From Phytopseudomonas straminea (GTDB lineage: Bacteria > Pseudomonadota > Gammaproteobacteria > Pseudomonadales > Pseudomonadaceae), in contig NZ_FOMO01000009.1 of assembly GCF_900112645.1 (NCBI RefSeq), positions 1-64,000 on the forward strand: 64,000 nucleotides of DNA, read 5' to 3'. Below the pieces are notes generated by a model. That model saw only the letters and a program-made list of their open reading frames with translations, ran no database searches and was not told the DNA's origin. Numbering within the stretch: the stretch's first letter is position 1; every line of letters starts with the position of its first letter. Of this stretch, positions 19,791-31,667 are shown piece after piece. Made by a program: the position numbers and the translations under genes.

Positions 19791-21767
19791 TTACAGCAGC
19801 ATGGTGCGGATGTCGTTCAGCACATCACCCAGGCGCTTGGTGAAGCGGGCAGCTGCTGCGCCGTTGATCACGCGGTGATCGTAGGACAGCGACAGCGGTA
19901 GCATCAGCTTGGGCTGGAAGGCTTTGCCATCCCATACCGGCTGGATGGTCGCCTTGCTGACACCGAGGATCGCCACTTCCGGCGCGTTGACGATCGGCGT
20001 GAAGCCGGTGCCGCCAATGTGGCCGAGGCTGGAGATGGTGAAGCAGGCACCCTGCATGTCGTCAGCCGACAGCTTCTTGTTGCGCGCTTTCTCGGCCAAG
20101 GCAGCGGCTTCGGCAGCCAGTTGCAGCAGACTTTTCTGGTCGACGTTCTTGATTACCGGCACCAGCAGGCCATCCGGGGTATCGACGGCGAAGCCGATGT
20201 GCACGTACTTCTTGCGGATCACGGCCTTGCCGCTTGGCGCCAGCGAACTGTTGAAGTCCGGCAGTTCCTTGAGCAGGTAGGCGCAGGCCTTGAGCAGCAG
20301 TGGCAGCACGGTCAGCTTGACGCCCGCTTTCTCGGCGACAGCTTTCTGGGCAACGCGGAAGGCTTCCAGCTCAGTGATGTCGGCCGAATCGAACTGGGTC
20401 ACGTGCGGCACGTTCAGCCAGCTGCGGTGCAGGTTGGCCGCGCCGACCTGCATCAGGCGGGTCATCGGCACTTCTTCGACTTCACCGAACTTGCTGAAAT
20501 CGACAGTCGGGATCGGCGGAATGCCGGCGCCACCGGTTGCACCGGCAGCTGCGGCAGGAGCCGACTTGGCTTTCTGCAGCTCGGATTTGACGTAGGCCTG
20601 CACGTCTTCCTTGAGGATGCGACCTTTCGGGCCACTGCCAGGTACCGAACTCAGCTCGACGCCAAACTCGCGGGCCAGCTGACGCACCGCCGGGCCGGCG
20701 TGCACCTTGCTGCCGTCGCGGCTTGGCGCGGCCGCAGGGGCGGCCTGCGGCGTAGCCTTGGCCGGTGCGCTGCCCTGCACGTTGGCCGGCTTGGCCTGCT
20801 CGGGTGCAGCGGCTGGCGCCTGGGCTGCAGCCGGCTTGGCGGCAGCCTTGCCCTGGACCTTGAGGGTCAGGATCAGGTCGCCGGTCTTGGCCTGGTCACC
20901 GACCTTGATGGCGATACTTTCGATCACGCCAGCTTTGGGAGCCGGGATCTCCATGCTCGCCTTGGCCGACTCCAGGGTGATCAGCGATTGCTCGGCTTCC
21001 ACGCTGTCGCCTACCTTGACCAGCATCTCGATGACGCCGGCAGCGTCGGCGCCGATGTCCGGGATACGCACTTCTTCAGTGCTCTCACCGGCCGGCTCTT
21101 CGGCAGCGGCAGTCGCTGGTGCTTCGGCCTGGGCCGGAGCGGCCGTAGGCGCTGGCGCGATGGCGGCCTGCTTCTGAGCGCCGCCGGCGCCCTTGAGCAC
21201 CAGAATCAGGTCGCCGGTGCCGACTTCGTCACCGACCTTGACCGATACGCTTTCCACTACGCCGGCAGCCGGCGAGGGGATTTCCATGCTGGCCTTGTCG
21301 GACTCGAGGGTGATCAGCGATTGATCGACCTCGATGGTGTCGCCCGGCTTGACCGCCACTTCGATGATGCTCGCCTTGGCGCTGGAACCGATGTCCGGCA
21401 CCTTGACTTCCTGAGGCTCGGCGTTGCCTGCCGACTGAGCTTGCGGCTCGGCAGCCGGCTCCTCGGCAGCAGCCGGTGCTGCCTGTTCTGAAGCCTGCTC
21501 CTGCTTCTGCTCTGCCGGAGCGGCTTCGGCATCGCCTTCCACGTCCAGCTCGAGCAGCTCGTCACCTTCTTTCAGGGTGTCGCCTAGCTTGACCTTTAGG
21601 CTCTTCACGACGCCGGCCTTGGGGGCCGGGATTTCCATGCTGGCCTTGTCCGACTCGAGGGTCAGCAGGCTCTGGTCGGCTTCGATGCGGTCGCCGACCT
21701 TAACGAACAGCTCGATGATTTCACCTTCACCGCCGCCAATATCGGGTACGCGAATCAATTCACTCAC
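19791..21767 (-). CDS. aceF: Dihydrolipoamide acetyltransferase (E2) of pyruvate dehydrogenase
   Basis: AceF is the core of the pyruvate dehydrogenase complex and transfers acetyl groups to CoA. The 658-residue protein has three lipoyl domains joined by Ala/Pro linkers, with lipoyl lysines K41, K158 and K269. The first two sit in ESDKASMEIP; the third reads ESAKASMEIP. The E1/E3-binding domain is at about 355-395 (HAGPAVRQLAREFGVEL). The acetyltransferase domain ends with DHRVINGAAAARF; the catalytic His is H631 and Asn635 replaces the more common Asp, as in Azotobacter vinelandii E2. P. aeruginosa AceF has fewer lipoyl domains (about 547 residues). It starts 11 bases after aceE. Confidence 0.97.
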   Translation of the reverse strand: MSELIRVPDIGGGEGEIIELFVKVGDRIEADQSLLTLESDKASMEIPAPKAGVVKSLKVKLGDTLKEGDELLELDVEGDAEAAPAEQKQEQASEQAAPAAAEEPAAEPQAQSAGNAEPQEVKVPDIGSSAKASIIEVAVKPGDTIEVDQSLITLESDKASMEIPSPAAGVVESVSVKVGDEVGTGDLILVLKGAGGAQKQAAIAPAPTAAPAQAEAPATAAAEEPAGESTEEVRIPDIGADAAGVIEMLVKVGDSVEAEQSLITLESAKASMEIPAPKAGVIESIAIKVGDQAKTGDLILTLKVQGKAAAKPAAAQAPAAAPEQAKPANVQGSAPAKATPQAAPAAAPSRDGSKVHAGPAVRQLAREFGVELSSVPGSGPKGRILKEDVQAYVKSELQKAKSAPAAAAGATGGAGIPPIPTVDFSKFGEVEEVPMTRLMQVGAANLHRSWLNVPHVTQFDSADITELEAFRVAQKAVAEKAGVKLTVLPLLLKACAYLLKELPDFNSSLAPSGKAVIRKKYVHIGFAVDTPDGLLVPVIKNVDQKSLLQLAAEAAALAEKARNKKLSADDMQGACFTISSLGHIGGTGFTPIVNAPEVAILGVSKATIQPVWDGKAFQPKLMLPLSLSYDHRVINGAAAARFTKRLGDVLNDIRTMLL

Positions 21768-21778
21768 AATGCGTCTCC

Positions 21779-24427
<2,649 letters not shown>

Positions 24428-24537
24428 GGCTTGCTCCAGAGCGGAAAGGCTTCCAGAATCGGAAACCAGATGCGTGGCCGGCTTTTTGAGCGGGCACATA
24501 AATTCTTGGATGTACCGGTTGGGTAGATCCGGCTTCG

Positions 24538-24604
24538 TGTAGTTTTACTACATTTCGTTGACGATTTCAGCTCTATCGATCAATCCAGTCGTGGCAAAAC
24601 TACA
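24538..24604. promoter_or_regulatory. Candidate operator in the aceE/glnE divergent region
   Basis: TGTAGT-TTT-ACTACA at 24538-24552 is a perfect 6-3-6 inverted repeat. A second half-site, AAAACTACA, follows at 24596-24604. Both lie between the divergent aceE and glnE starts, 111-177 bases upstream of aceE. The shape suits a dimeric repressor. The E. coli PdhR site (GGTxxxACC core) is different, so the binding protein is unknown. Confidence 0.5.
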
Positions 24605-24695
24605 ATCAAATCAGGCGAGAGCCAGAAACGGCGAGCCTTCGCAGGGGCTGCGCCGGTTTTCCAACAGGCCCCCAGCCCGCCGAAAAGGATAGACC

Positions 24696-27641
24696 ATGAG
24701 CTTGCCCGCGCTCGTCCCTTTGCCTGCCGCCCTGCAATCCATCGCCCTGCGTGCCGAGCAGACGCTCACTCAGGCCTTCGCCGTCTTATCCAGTGAAGCT
24801 GCCGCCGATTTTGCTGCCTGGCCGACGCAGCGCAAGGAGCACCTGCAACGGGTCACGGCCGCCAGTGACTTCGTCACCCAGCAGAGCCTGCGCGACCCGC
24901 AGATGCTGCTTGACCTGGCCGCCAGTGGCGAGCTGGAGCGGCGCCTGGCGGGCGGTGAGTTACGTAATCAGTTGGCCGAGCAACTGGCTGAATGTGTCGA
25001 TGAAAATGCCCTGGCACGCAGCCTGCGAAAATTTCGCAACCGCCAGCAGCTGCGCATCATCTGGCGCGATATCAGCCGTCAGGCGGATCTGGTAGAGACC
25101 TGCCGCGATCTCTCCGATCTGGCCGATGCCTGCATCGATCTGGCCTATCACTGGCTCTACCCGCGGCATTGCGAGCAATTCGGCACGCCGGTCGGGCGCC
25201 GCACTGGTGAGCCGCAGCATATGGTCATCCTCGGCATGGGCAAGCTCGGCGCCTTCGAGTTGAACCTGTCGTCGGACATAGACCTGATCTTTGGTTATCC
25301 AGAAGGCGGCGAGACCCAGGGCGTGAAGCGTCCGCTGGATAACCAGGAGTTCTTCATTCGCCTGGGCCAGAAGCTGATCAAGGCACTGGACGCCATCACC
25401 GTCGACGGCTTCGTGTTCCGTACCGACATGCGCCTGCGCCCTTACGGCTCGAGCGGCGCGCTGGTGTTCAGCTTCAATGCGCTGGAGCAGTACTACCAGG
25501 ACCAGGGGCGCGACTGGGAGCGCTACGCGATGATCAAGGCGCGGGTGGTCGGCGGTGATCAGCAGGCCGGTGCGCACCTGCTGGAGATGCTGCGCCCGTT
25601 CGTCTACCGCCGTTACCTGGACTTTTCCGCCATCGATGCGCTGCGCACCATGAAGCAGCTGATCCAGCAGGAAGTGCGTCGCAAGGGCATGGCCGAGAAC
25701 ATCAAGCTTGGCGCCGGCGGCATTCGCGAGGTGGAGTTCATCGCCCAGGCGTTTCAACTGATCCATGGCGGGCGTGACCTCAGCCTGCAGCAGCGGTCCT
25801 TGCTCAAGGTGCTGCAAACCCTCAAGGACCAGGGCTACCTGCCTGGTCAGGCGGTCGATGAGCTTCTCGCCGGCTACGCCTTCCTGCGCTACACCGAACA
25901 TGCGCTGCAGGCCATCGACGACCGGCAGACGCAGATGCTGCCGGACAGCGATCAGGACCGCGCGCGCGTGGCCTTCATGCTCGGCTTCGACAGCTGGGAG
26001 GCCTTCCATGGGCAGCTGATGCACTGGCGTGGCCGGGTCGACTGGCATTTTCGCCAGGTCATCGCCGACCCCGACGAGGATCAGGAGGGTGGCGAGGAAC
26101 CTATGGTCGGCGCTGACTGGCTACCTCTGTGGAACGATGATCAGGATGAAGAGGCGGCCTGCCGGCAACTCACTGAGGCCGGTTTCGTCGAGGCTCAGGC
26201 TGCCTGGCAGCGGCTGGTGGGGCTGCGTAACGGCAATCAGGTGCGTGCCATGCAGCGTATCGGTCGCGAGCGCCTGGATGCCTTCATCCCGCGTCTGTTG
26301 GCTGCCACGGTGGAGCACGACAAGCCGGATCTGGTGCTGGAGCGAGTGCTGCCGCTGATCGAGGCAGTGGCGCGTCGTTCGGCCTATCTGGTGCTGCTCA
26401 CGGAAAACCCCGGCGCCTTGCAGCGCCTGCTCACGTTGTGCGCCGCCAGCCCGTGGATCGCCGAGCAGATCAGCCGCTTCCCGCTGCTGCTCGACGAGCT
26501 GCTCAACGAAGGCCGGCTATTTAGTCCGCCCCATGCGCCGGAGCTGGCCGCCGAGCTGCGCGAGCGGCTGACGCGTATTCCCGAGGACGATCTGGAGCAG
26601 CAGATGGAAGCGCTGCGTCACTTCAAGCTGGCCCACGGCCTGCGCGTGGCGGCTTCGGAAATCGCCGGCAGCCTGCCGCTGATGAAGGTCAGCGATTACC
26701 TGACCTGGCTGGCCGAGGCCATTCTCGATCAGGTGCTGGCCCTGGCCTGGCGGCAGATGGTCAGCCGCCACGGCACGCCGCTGCGCGCCGATGGCAGCCC
26801 GTGCTCGCCGGATTTCATCATCGTCGGCTACGGCAAGGTTGGCGGCATCGAACTGGGCCACGGCTCGGACCTGGACCTGGTGTTCATCCACGACGGCGAC
26901 CCCCAGGCCGAGACCGATGGCGCCAAGCCCATCGACGGCGCACAGTTCTTCACCCGTCTGGGCCAGCGCATCATTCACCTGCTGACCGCACAGACTAACT
27001 CCGGCCAGCTCTATGACGTCGACATGCGCCTGCGTCCCTCCGGCGCGGCGGGGTTGCTGGTCAGTTCACTGGGCGCCTTCCGCCGCTACCAGGAGGGCGA
27101 GGCCTGGACCTGGGAGCATCAGGCGCTGGTCCGCGCCCGGGTGCTGGTTGGCTGCGAGCGCGTGGGCGCCGCCTTCGATGAAGTACGTAGCGCCGTGCTT
27201 GGCCGCGAGCGCGATCAGGCCAAGTTGCAGGCCGAGGTCAGCGAGATGCGCGCCAAGATGCGCGACAACCTCGGCAGCCGTTCCACCGCCGCCGGCACGG
27301 CGGAGAATGCCTTCGACGCGGCCTCGCCCTTCGACCTCAAGCAGGACGCCGGAGGTATCGTCGATATCGAATTTATGGTGCAATACGCGGCCCTGGCGTG
27401 GTCGAAGCAGCATCCGGCGCTGCTCGAATTCACCGATAACATCCGCATTCTGGAAGGCCTGGACCGGCTCGGTCTGCTCCGCGATGGCGAGGCGACCCTG
27501 CTGCAGGACGCCTACAAGGCCTACCGCTCGGCAGCCCATCGGCAGGCCCTGCAGAAGCAGCCCGGGGTAGTGGGTGGCGACCAGTTTCACGAGCACCGGC
27601 GCAACGTGATGCGCATCTGGCGTGAACTGGGCCTGAGTTAA
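24696..27641 (+). CDS. glnE: Bifunctional glutamine synthetase adenylyltransferase/deadenylylase
   Basis: GlnE adenylylates and deadenylylates glutamine synthetase in response to PII protein. The 981-residue protein has two nucleotidyltransferase halves: GMGKLGAFELNLSSDIDLIF near residue 178 (deadenylylase) and GYGKVGGIELGHGSDLDLVF near 711 (adenylyltransferase), each with the GSDxD-type metal site. GGIREVEF and GGIVDIEF motifs occur in each half. Length equals the Pseudomonas norm. In P. aeruginosa ilvE follows glnE; here waaF follows after 41 bases. Confidence 0.97.
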   Translation: MSLPALVPLPAALQSIALRAEQTLTQAFAVLSSEAAADFAAWPTQRKEHLQRVTAASDFVTQQSLRDPQMLLDLAASGELERRLAGGELRNQLAEQLAECVDENALARSLRKFRNRQQLRIIWRDISRQADLVETCRDLSDLADACIDLAYHWLYPRHCEQFGTPVGRRTGEPQHMVILGMGKLGAFELNLSSDIDLIFGYPEGGETQGVKRPLDNQEFFIRLGQKLIKALDAITVDGFVFRTDMRLRPYGSSGALVFSFNALEQYYQDQGRDWERYAMIKARVVGGDQQAGAHLLEMLRPFVYRRYLDFSAIDALRTMKQLIQQEVRRKGMAENIKLGAGGIREVEFIAQAFQLIHGGRDLSLQQRSLLKVLQTLKDQGYLPGQAVDELLAGYAFLRYTEHALQAIDDRQTQMLPDSDQDRARVAFMLGFDSWEAFHGQLMHWRGRVDWHFRQVIADPDEDQEGGEEPMVGADWLPLWNDDQDEEAACRQLTEAGFVEAQAAWQRLVGLRNGNQVRAMQRIGRERLDAFIPRLLAATVEHDKPDLVLERVLPLIEAVARRSAYLVLLTENPGALQRLLTLCAASPWIAEQISRFPLLLDELLNEGRLFSPPHAPELAAELRERLTRIPEDDLEQQMEALRHFKLAHGLRVAASEIAGSLPLMKVSDYLTWLAEAILDQVLALAWRQMVSRHGTPLRADGSPCSPDFIIVGYGKVGGIELGHGSDLDLVFIHDGDPQAETDGAKPIDGAQFFTRLGQRIIHLLTAQTNSGQLYDVDMRLRPSGAAGLLVSSLGAFRRYQEGEAWTWEHQALVRARVLVGCERVGAAFDEVRSAVLGRERDQAKLQAEVSEMRAKMRDNLGSRSTAAGTAENAFDAASPFDLKQDAGGIVDIEFMVQYAALAWSKQHPALLEFTDNIRILEGLDRLGLLRDGEATLLQDAYKAYRSAAHRQALQKQPGVVGGDQFHEHRRNVMRIWRELGLS

Positions 27642-27682
27642 TGGCCGCCGCCGCCATCGGGCTTCTCTAGCGAACTGAGTGT

Positions 27683-28720
27683 ATGAATATTCTGATCATC
27701 GGCCCTTCGTGGGTAGGCGACATGGTGATGGCGCAGACATTGTTCCAGTGTCTGAGGCAGCGTCACCCTGATTGCGCCATCGACGTGCTGGCCCCGGACT
27801 GGAGCCGGCCGATCCTCGAGCGTATGCCCGAGGTACGTCAGGCCCTGAGCTTTCCACTTGGCCATGGCGTGCTGGAGTTGGCCACGCGGCGACGCATCGG
27901 CAAGTCCCTGGCCGGCCGTTACGATCAGGCGATCCTTCTGCCCAATTCCATGAAGTCGGCGCTGGTGCCGTTCTTCGCCGGCATCCCGCTGCGCACCGGC
28001 TGGAAGGGCGAAATGCGTTATGGCCTGCTCAATGACGTACGCAAGCTGGACAAGGCTCGCTACCCGCTGATGATCGAGCGCTTCATGGCCCTGGCCTATC
28101 CGGCCGGCGCCGAGTTGCCGCAGCCCTATCCGCGCCCGTCTCTGCAGATCGATCCCGCTACCCGCGATGCGGCTCTGGCGCATTTCGGCCTTTCCCTGGA
28201 CCGCCCGGTACTGGCCCTGTGCCCCGGCGCCGAGTTCGGCGAGGCCAAGCGCTGGCCCAGCGAGCATTACGCCAAGGTCGCCGAGGCGAAGATCCGTGAG
28301 GGCTGGCAGGTCTGGCTATTCGGCTCGAAAAAGGATCACCCGGTGGGCGAGGACATCCGTTCACGGTTGATTCCCGGTCTGCGTGAGGAGGCCGTCAACC
28401 TGTCCGGCGAGACCAGCCTGGCCCAGGTCATCGACCTGTTGTCCTGTGCCGCTTCGGTGGTGTCCAACGACTCCGGGCTGATGCACGTGGCCGCGGCGCT
28501 CAATCGCCCGCTGGTGGCGGTGTACGGCTCGACTTCGCCGCAATTCACGCCGCCGCTGGCCGAACAGGTGGAAATCATCCGTCTGGGCATCGAGTGCAGC
28601 CCCTGTTTCGAGCGCACCTGCCGCTTCGGTCATTACAACTGCCTGGTGCAGCTCGAGCCACGGGTTGCGGTCGACGCGCTGCAGCGCCTGGCCGGCGAGC
28701 CCGTCGAGGTCATGCCCTGA
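27683..28720 (+). CDS. waaF: ADP-heptose:LPS heptosyltransferase II
   Basis: WaaF (GT9) adds the second L-glycero-D-manno-heptose to the inner core. The 345-residue protein starts MNILIIGPSWVGDMVMAQTL, with the conserved GD of the catalytic loop. LALCPGAEFGEAKRWP and the nucleotide-binding SNDSGLMHVAAALNRP are diagnostic, and the C-terminal ERTCRFGHYNC is typical of WaaF. The waaC ATG follows the TGA with no gap, the start of a tightly packed LPS-core operon. Confidence 0.95.
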   Translation: MNILIIGPSWVGDMVMAQTLFQCLRQRHPDCAIDVLAPDWSRPILERMPEVRQALSFPLGHGVLELATRRRIGKSLAGRYDQAILLPNSMKSALVPFFAGIPLRTGWKGEMRYGLLNDVRKLDKARYPLMIERFMALAYPAGAELPQPYPRPSLQIDPATRDAALAHFGLSLDRPVLALCPGAEFGEAKRWPSEHYAKVAEAKIREGWQVWLFGSKKDHPVGEDIRSRLIPGLREEAVNLSGETSLAQVIDLLSCAASVVSNDSGLMHVAAALNRPLVAVYGSTSPQFTPPLAEQVEIIRLGIECSPCFERTCRFGHYNCLVQLEPRVAVDALQRLAGEPVEVMP

Positions 28721-29722
28721 ATGCGTGTGCTGGTGATCAAGACCTCATCGCTGGGCGACGTGATTCATACCCTGCCGGCCCTGACCGACGCGGCCCGGGC
28801 GATCCCTGGCATCCGGTTCGACTGGGTGGTGGAAGAAGGCTTCGCCGAGATTCCAGCCTGGCATCCGGCCGTCTCCCAGGTGATTCCGGTGGCCATCCGC
28901 CGCTGGCGCAAGCACCCGCTGAAAACCCTGCGCAGTGGCGAGTGGGCGCGGTTCAAGCAGCGCCTGCGCGAGAGTCATTACGACCTGGTGATCGATGCTC
29001 AGGGGTTGTTCAAGAGCGCCTGGCTGACCCGTTACGTCAAGGCGCCGGTGGCTGGCCTCGACGGCAAATCCGCGCGCGAGCCTGTCGCTGCGCGTTTTTA
29101 TGACCGTCGCTACAGCGTGCCGCAGGCCCAGCATGCGCTGGAGCGTACCCGCCAGTTGTTCGGTCTGGCACTGGGCTACAGCGTGCCCGCTGGTCTGGGC
29201 GACTACGGGTTGAACCGCGGCCAGCTTGCAGATCCGGCCGCAAGCCCTTATCTAGTGTTCCTGCATGGCACCACCTGGGCCAGCAAGCACTGGCCCGAAG
29301 CCTACTGGCGCGAGCTGGCCGAGCAGGTCGCCGAGCAGGGCTGGGCGATCCGCCTGCCGTGGGGCAACGAAGCCGAGAAGGCGCGCGCGGAGCGAATCGC
29401 CGAGGGCATCGAAAACGCCGCCGTGCTGCCGAAGCTCAATCTGGCCGGTGTGGCCAAGGTACTCGCCGGTGCTCAGGCCTGTGTGGCCGTCGATACCGGC
29501 CTGGGCCACCTGGCGGCAGCGCTGGATGTGCCCACCGTGTCGCTGTACGGCCCGACCCTGCCGGGCCGGGTCGGTGCCTACGGGCGCTCCCAGGTGCACC
29601 TGTGCGCCAGCGGCCCGGATGCCGGCAAGGGTGACCGCGAAAAGCCCTGTTTCGATGATTTGAAACCACAGCGGGTGTTCACCGAATTACATGCCCTGCT
29701 GCTGGATCTGGGGCTGGACTGA
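28721..29722 (+). CDS. waaC: ADP-heptose:LPS heptosyltransferase I
   Basis: WaaC (GT9) transfers the first heptose to Kdo2-lipid A. The 333-residue protein begins MRVLVIKTSSLGDVIHTLPA, with the catalytic Asp in SLGD, and contains FDWVVEEGFAEIP, FLHGTTWASKHWPE and VAVDTGLGHLAAALDVPTVS, all WaaC motifs. The start is directly adjacent to the waaF stop. The stop overlaps a possible longer waaG start. Confidence 0.95.
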   Translation: MRVLVIKTSSLGDVIHTLPALTDAARAIPGIRFDWVVEEGFAEIPAWHPAVSQVIPVAIRRWRKHPLKTLRSGEWARFKQRLRESHYDLVIDAQGLFKSAWLTRYVKAPVAGLDGKSAREPVAARFYDRRYSVPQAQHALERTRQLFGLALGYSVPAGLGDYGLNRGQLADPAASPYLVFLHGTTWASKHWPEAYWRELAEQVAEQGWAIRLPWGNEAEKARAERIAEGIENAAVLPKLNLAGVAKVLAGAQACVAVDTGLGHLAAALDVPTVSLYGPTLPGRVGAYGRSQVHLCASGPDAGKGDREKPCFDDLKPQRVFTELHALLLDLGLD

Positions 29723-29742
29723 TGCAAGCGAGCGGAGGGCCG

Positions 29743-30864
29743 ATGCGCCTGGCTTTTATCCTCTACAAGTACTTCCCCTACGGCGGATTGCAGCGCGACT
29801 TCATGCGTATCGCCCTGGAGTGCCAGCAGCGCGGCCACAGCATCCGCGTCTACACGCCGATCTGGGAAGGCGAGGTACCGGAGGGTTTCGAGGTTGTGGT
29901 GGTGCCGGTCAAGGCGCTGTTCAACCATCACCGCAACGAGAAGCTCACCGCCTGGGTGCAGGCCGATCTGCGCGAGCGCCCGGTCGACCGGGTGGTCGGC
30001 TTCAACAAGATGCCGGGGCTGGACGTCTACTACGCTGCCGACGGCTGCTTCGAGGACAAGGCGCAGACCCTGCGCAACCCGCTGTATCGCCGCTGGGGCC
30101 GCTACAAGCATTTCGCCGAGTACGAGCGAGCGGTTTTCGCGCCCGAGTCGAACACCGAGATCCTGATGATCTCCGAGGTGCAGCAGCCGCTGTTCGTCAA
30201 ACATTACGGCACGCCTGCCGAGCGCTTTCACCTGCTGCCGCCGGGCATCGCCCTAGATCGCCGCGCGCCGGCCAATGCCGCCGAGATTCGTGCCGAGTTT
30301 CGCCGCGAATTCTCGTTGGGCGATAACGATCTCTTGCTGGTGCAGATCGGCTCGGGGTTCAAGACCAAGGGGCTGGATCGCAGCCTCAAGGCCCTGGCCG
30401 CCTTGCCGGAAGCATTGAAGAGGCGTACCCGGTTGATGGTCATCGGCCAGGACGACCCTAAGCCGTTCCTGCTGCAGGTAAAAGCCCTCGGCCTGAGCGA
30501 TCAGGTGCAGATTCTCAAAGGGCGCAGCGATATTCCGCGCTTCCTGCTCGGCGCCGACCTATTGATCCACCCGGCCTACAACGAAAACACCGGCACCGTG
30601 CTGCTTGAGGCGCTGGTCGCCGGGCTGCCGGTGCTGGTCACCGATGTCTGCGGCTATGCCCATTACATCGAGGATGCCGACGCCGGCCGCGTAGTGCCTA
30701 GTCCGTTCGAACAGTCCACGCTGAACCGCCTGCTGGCCGAGATGCTGGCCGACGACGCTGCGAGTGCGCAGTGGAAAGAAAATGGCCTGGCTTATGCCGA
30801 TACAGCTGATCTTTACAGCATGCCGCAGCGGGCTGCGGATTTGATTCTGAGGAGCCGCCGGTGA
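29743..30864 (+). CDS. waaG: LPS core glycosyltransferase WaaG (GT4)
   Basis: WaaG adds the first outer-core sugar to HepII (galactosamine in P. aeruginosa, glucose in E. coli). The 373-residue protein starts MRLAFILYKYFPYGGLQRDF; this ATG has GGAGG four bases upstream, so it is preferred over the ATG at 29722. GT4 motifs include KYFPYGGLQRDFMRIA, VGFNKMPGLDVYYAAD, GSGFKTKGLDR, and the donor-binding HPAYNENTGTVLLEALVAG. It overlaps waaP by four bases. Confidence 0.95.
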   Translation: MRLAFILYKYFPYGGLQRDFMRIALECQQRGHSIRVYTPIWEGEVPEGFEVVVVPVKALFNHHRNEKLTAWVQADLRERPVDRVVGFNKMPGLDVYYAADGCFEDKAQTLRNPLYRRWGRYKHFAEYERAVFAPESNTEILMISEVQQPLFVKHYGTPAERFHLLPPGIALDRRAPANAAEIRAEFRREFSLGDNDLLLVQIGSGFKTKGLDRSLKALAALPEALKRRTRLMVIGQDDPKPFLLQVKALGLSDQVQILKGRSDIPRFLLGADLLIHPAYNENTGTVLLEALVAGLPVLVTDVCGYAHYIEDADAGRVVPSPFEQSTLNRLLAEMLADDAASAQWKENGLAYADTADLYSMPQRAADLILRSRR

Positions 30865-31667
30865 AACTCATGTTGGCCGAGCCCTTTAAGCGCCTGTGGG
30901 CTGGTGCCAACCCGTTCGAGGCCGTCGAGGCCTTGCAGGGGCAGGTCTACCGTGAGCTGGAAGGGCGCCGTACCCTGCGCACCGAGGTGGATGGCCGCGG
31001 CTATTTCGTCAAGATTCACCGCGGAATCGGTTGGGGCGAGATTGCCAAAAACCTACTTACTGCCAAGCTTCCGGTGCTGGGAGCCGCTCAGGAGTGGCAA
31101 GCGATTCAGCGGCTGACCGACGCGGGTGTGCCGACCATGACCGCCGTCGCCTTCGGCGAGCGGGGCGTCAACCCGGCGAAGCAGCACTCCTTCATCGTTA
31201 CCGAGGAGCTCGCGCCCACGGTCGACCTGGAGCAGCTAAGCCTCGACTGGCCCCAGCAGCCGCCGGCTCCAGTGCTCAAATGGGCACTGATCCGCGAAGT
31301 CGCCGCAATGACAGGCACGATGCACCGTGCGGGTGTCAATCACCGCGACTGCTACATCTGCCATTTCCTGCTGCATACCGACCGGCCGATCGAGGCAAGC
31401 AACTTGCGCCTGTCGATCATCGACCTGCACCGCGCGCAGGTGCGCCGCGCAACGCCCCTGCGCTGGCGCAACAAGGATCTGGCTGCCCTGTATTTTTCAG
31501 CTTTGGATGTTGGTCTGACGCAGCGCGACAAACTGCGTTTTCTACGTGACTATTTCCAGCTTCCCTTGCGACAACTACTGCGCGAGGAGACCGTCGTGCT
31601 TGCCTGGTTAGAGCGTAAAGCGGCGAAACTGTATGAAAGAAAACAGCGATATGGAGAGCTGCTGTAA
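30861..31667 (+). CDS. waaP: LPS heptose (I) kinase WaaP
   Basis: WaaP phosphorylates HepI of the inner core, which is essential for outer-membrane stability in P. aeruginosa. The 268-residue kinase-fold protein has VKIHRGIGWGEIAKNL near the N-terminus (Lys of the nucleotide site) and the catalytic motif HRDCYICHFLL near residue 160, then LSIIDLHRAQ with the metal Asp. The GTG start overlaps the waaG stop (GTGA). The final 50 bases drift to higher A+T, where the composition of the locus begins to change. Confidence 0.95.
   Translation: MKLMLAEPFKRLWAGANPFEAVEALQGQVYRELEGRRTLRTEVDGRGYFVKIHRGIGWGEIAKNLLTAKLPVLGAAQEWQAIQRLTDAGVPTMTAVAFGERGVNPAKQHSFIVTEELAPTVDLEQLSLDWPQQPPAPVLKWALIREVAAMTGTMHRAGVNHRDCYICHFLLHTDRPIEASNLRLSIIDLHRAQVRRATPLRWRNKDLAALYFSALDVGLTQRDKLRFLRDYFQLPLRQLLREETVVLAWLERKAAKLYERKQRYGELL

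Noticed and set aside
20019-21491. 490-codon plus-strand ORF opposite aceF, with internal repeats
   Set aside because: It is the reverse of the aceF lipoyl domains; the apparent repeats come from the three homologous domains.
20930-21700. Regular DNA repeats at about 330-base spacing
   Set aside because: Considered as a tandem array or CRISPR, but they encode the repeated lipoyl motif ESDKASMEIP and are explained by aceF. No CRISPR array was seen in the window.
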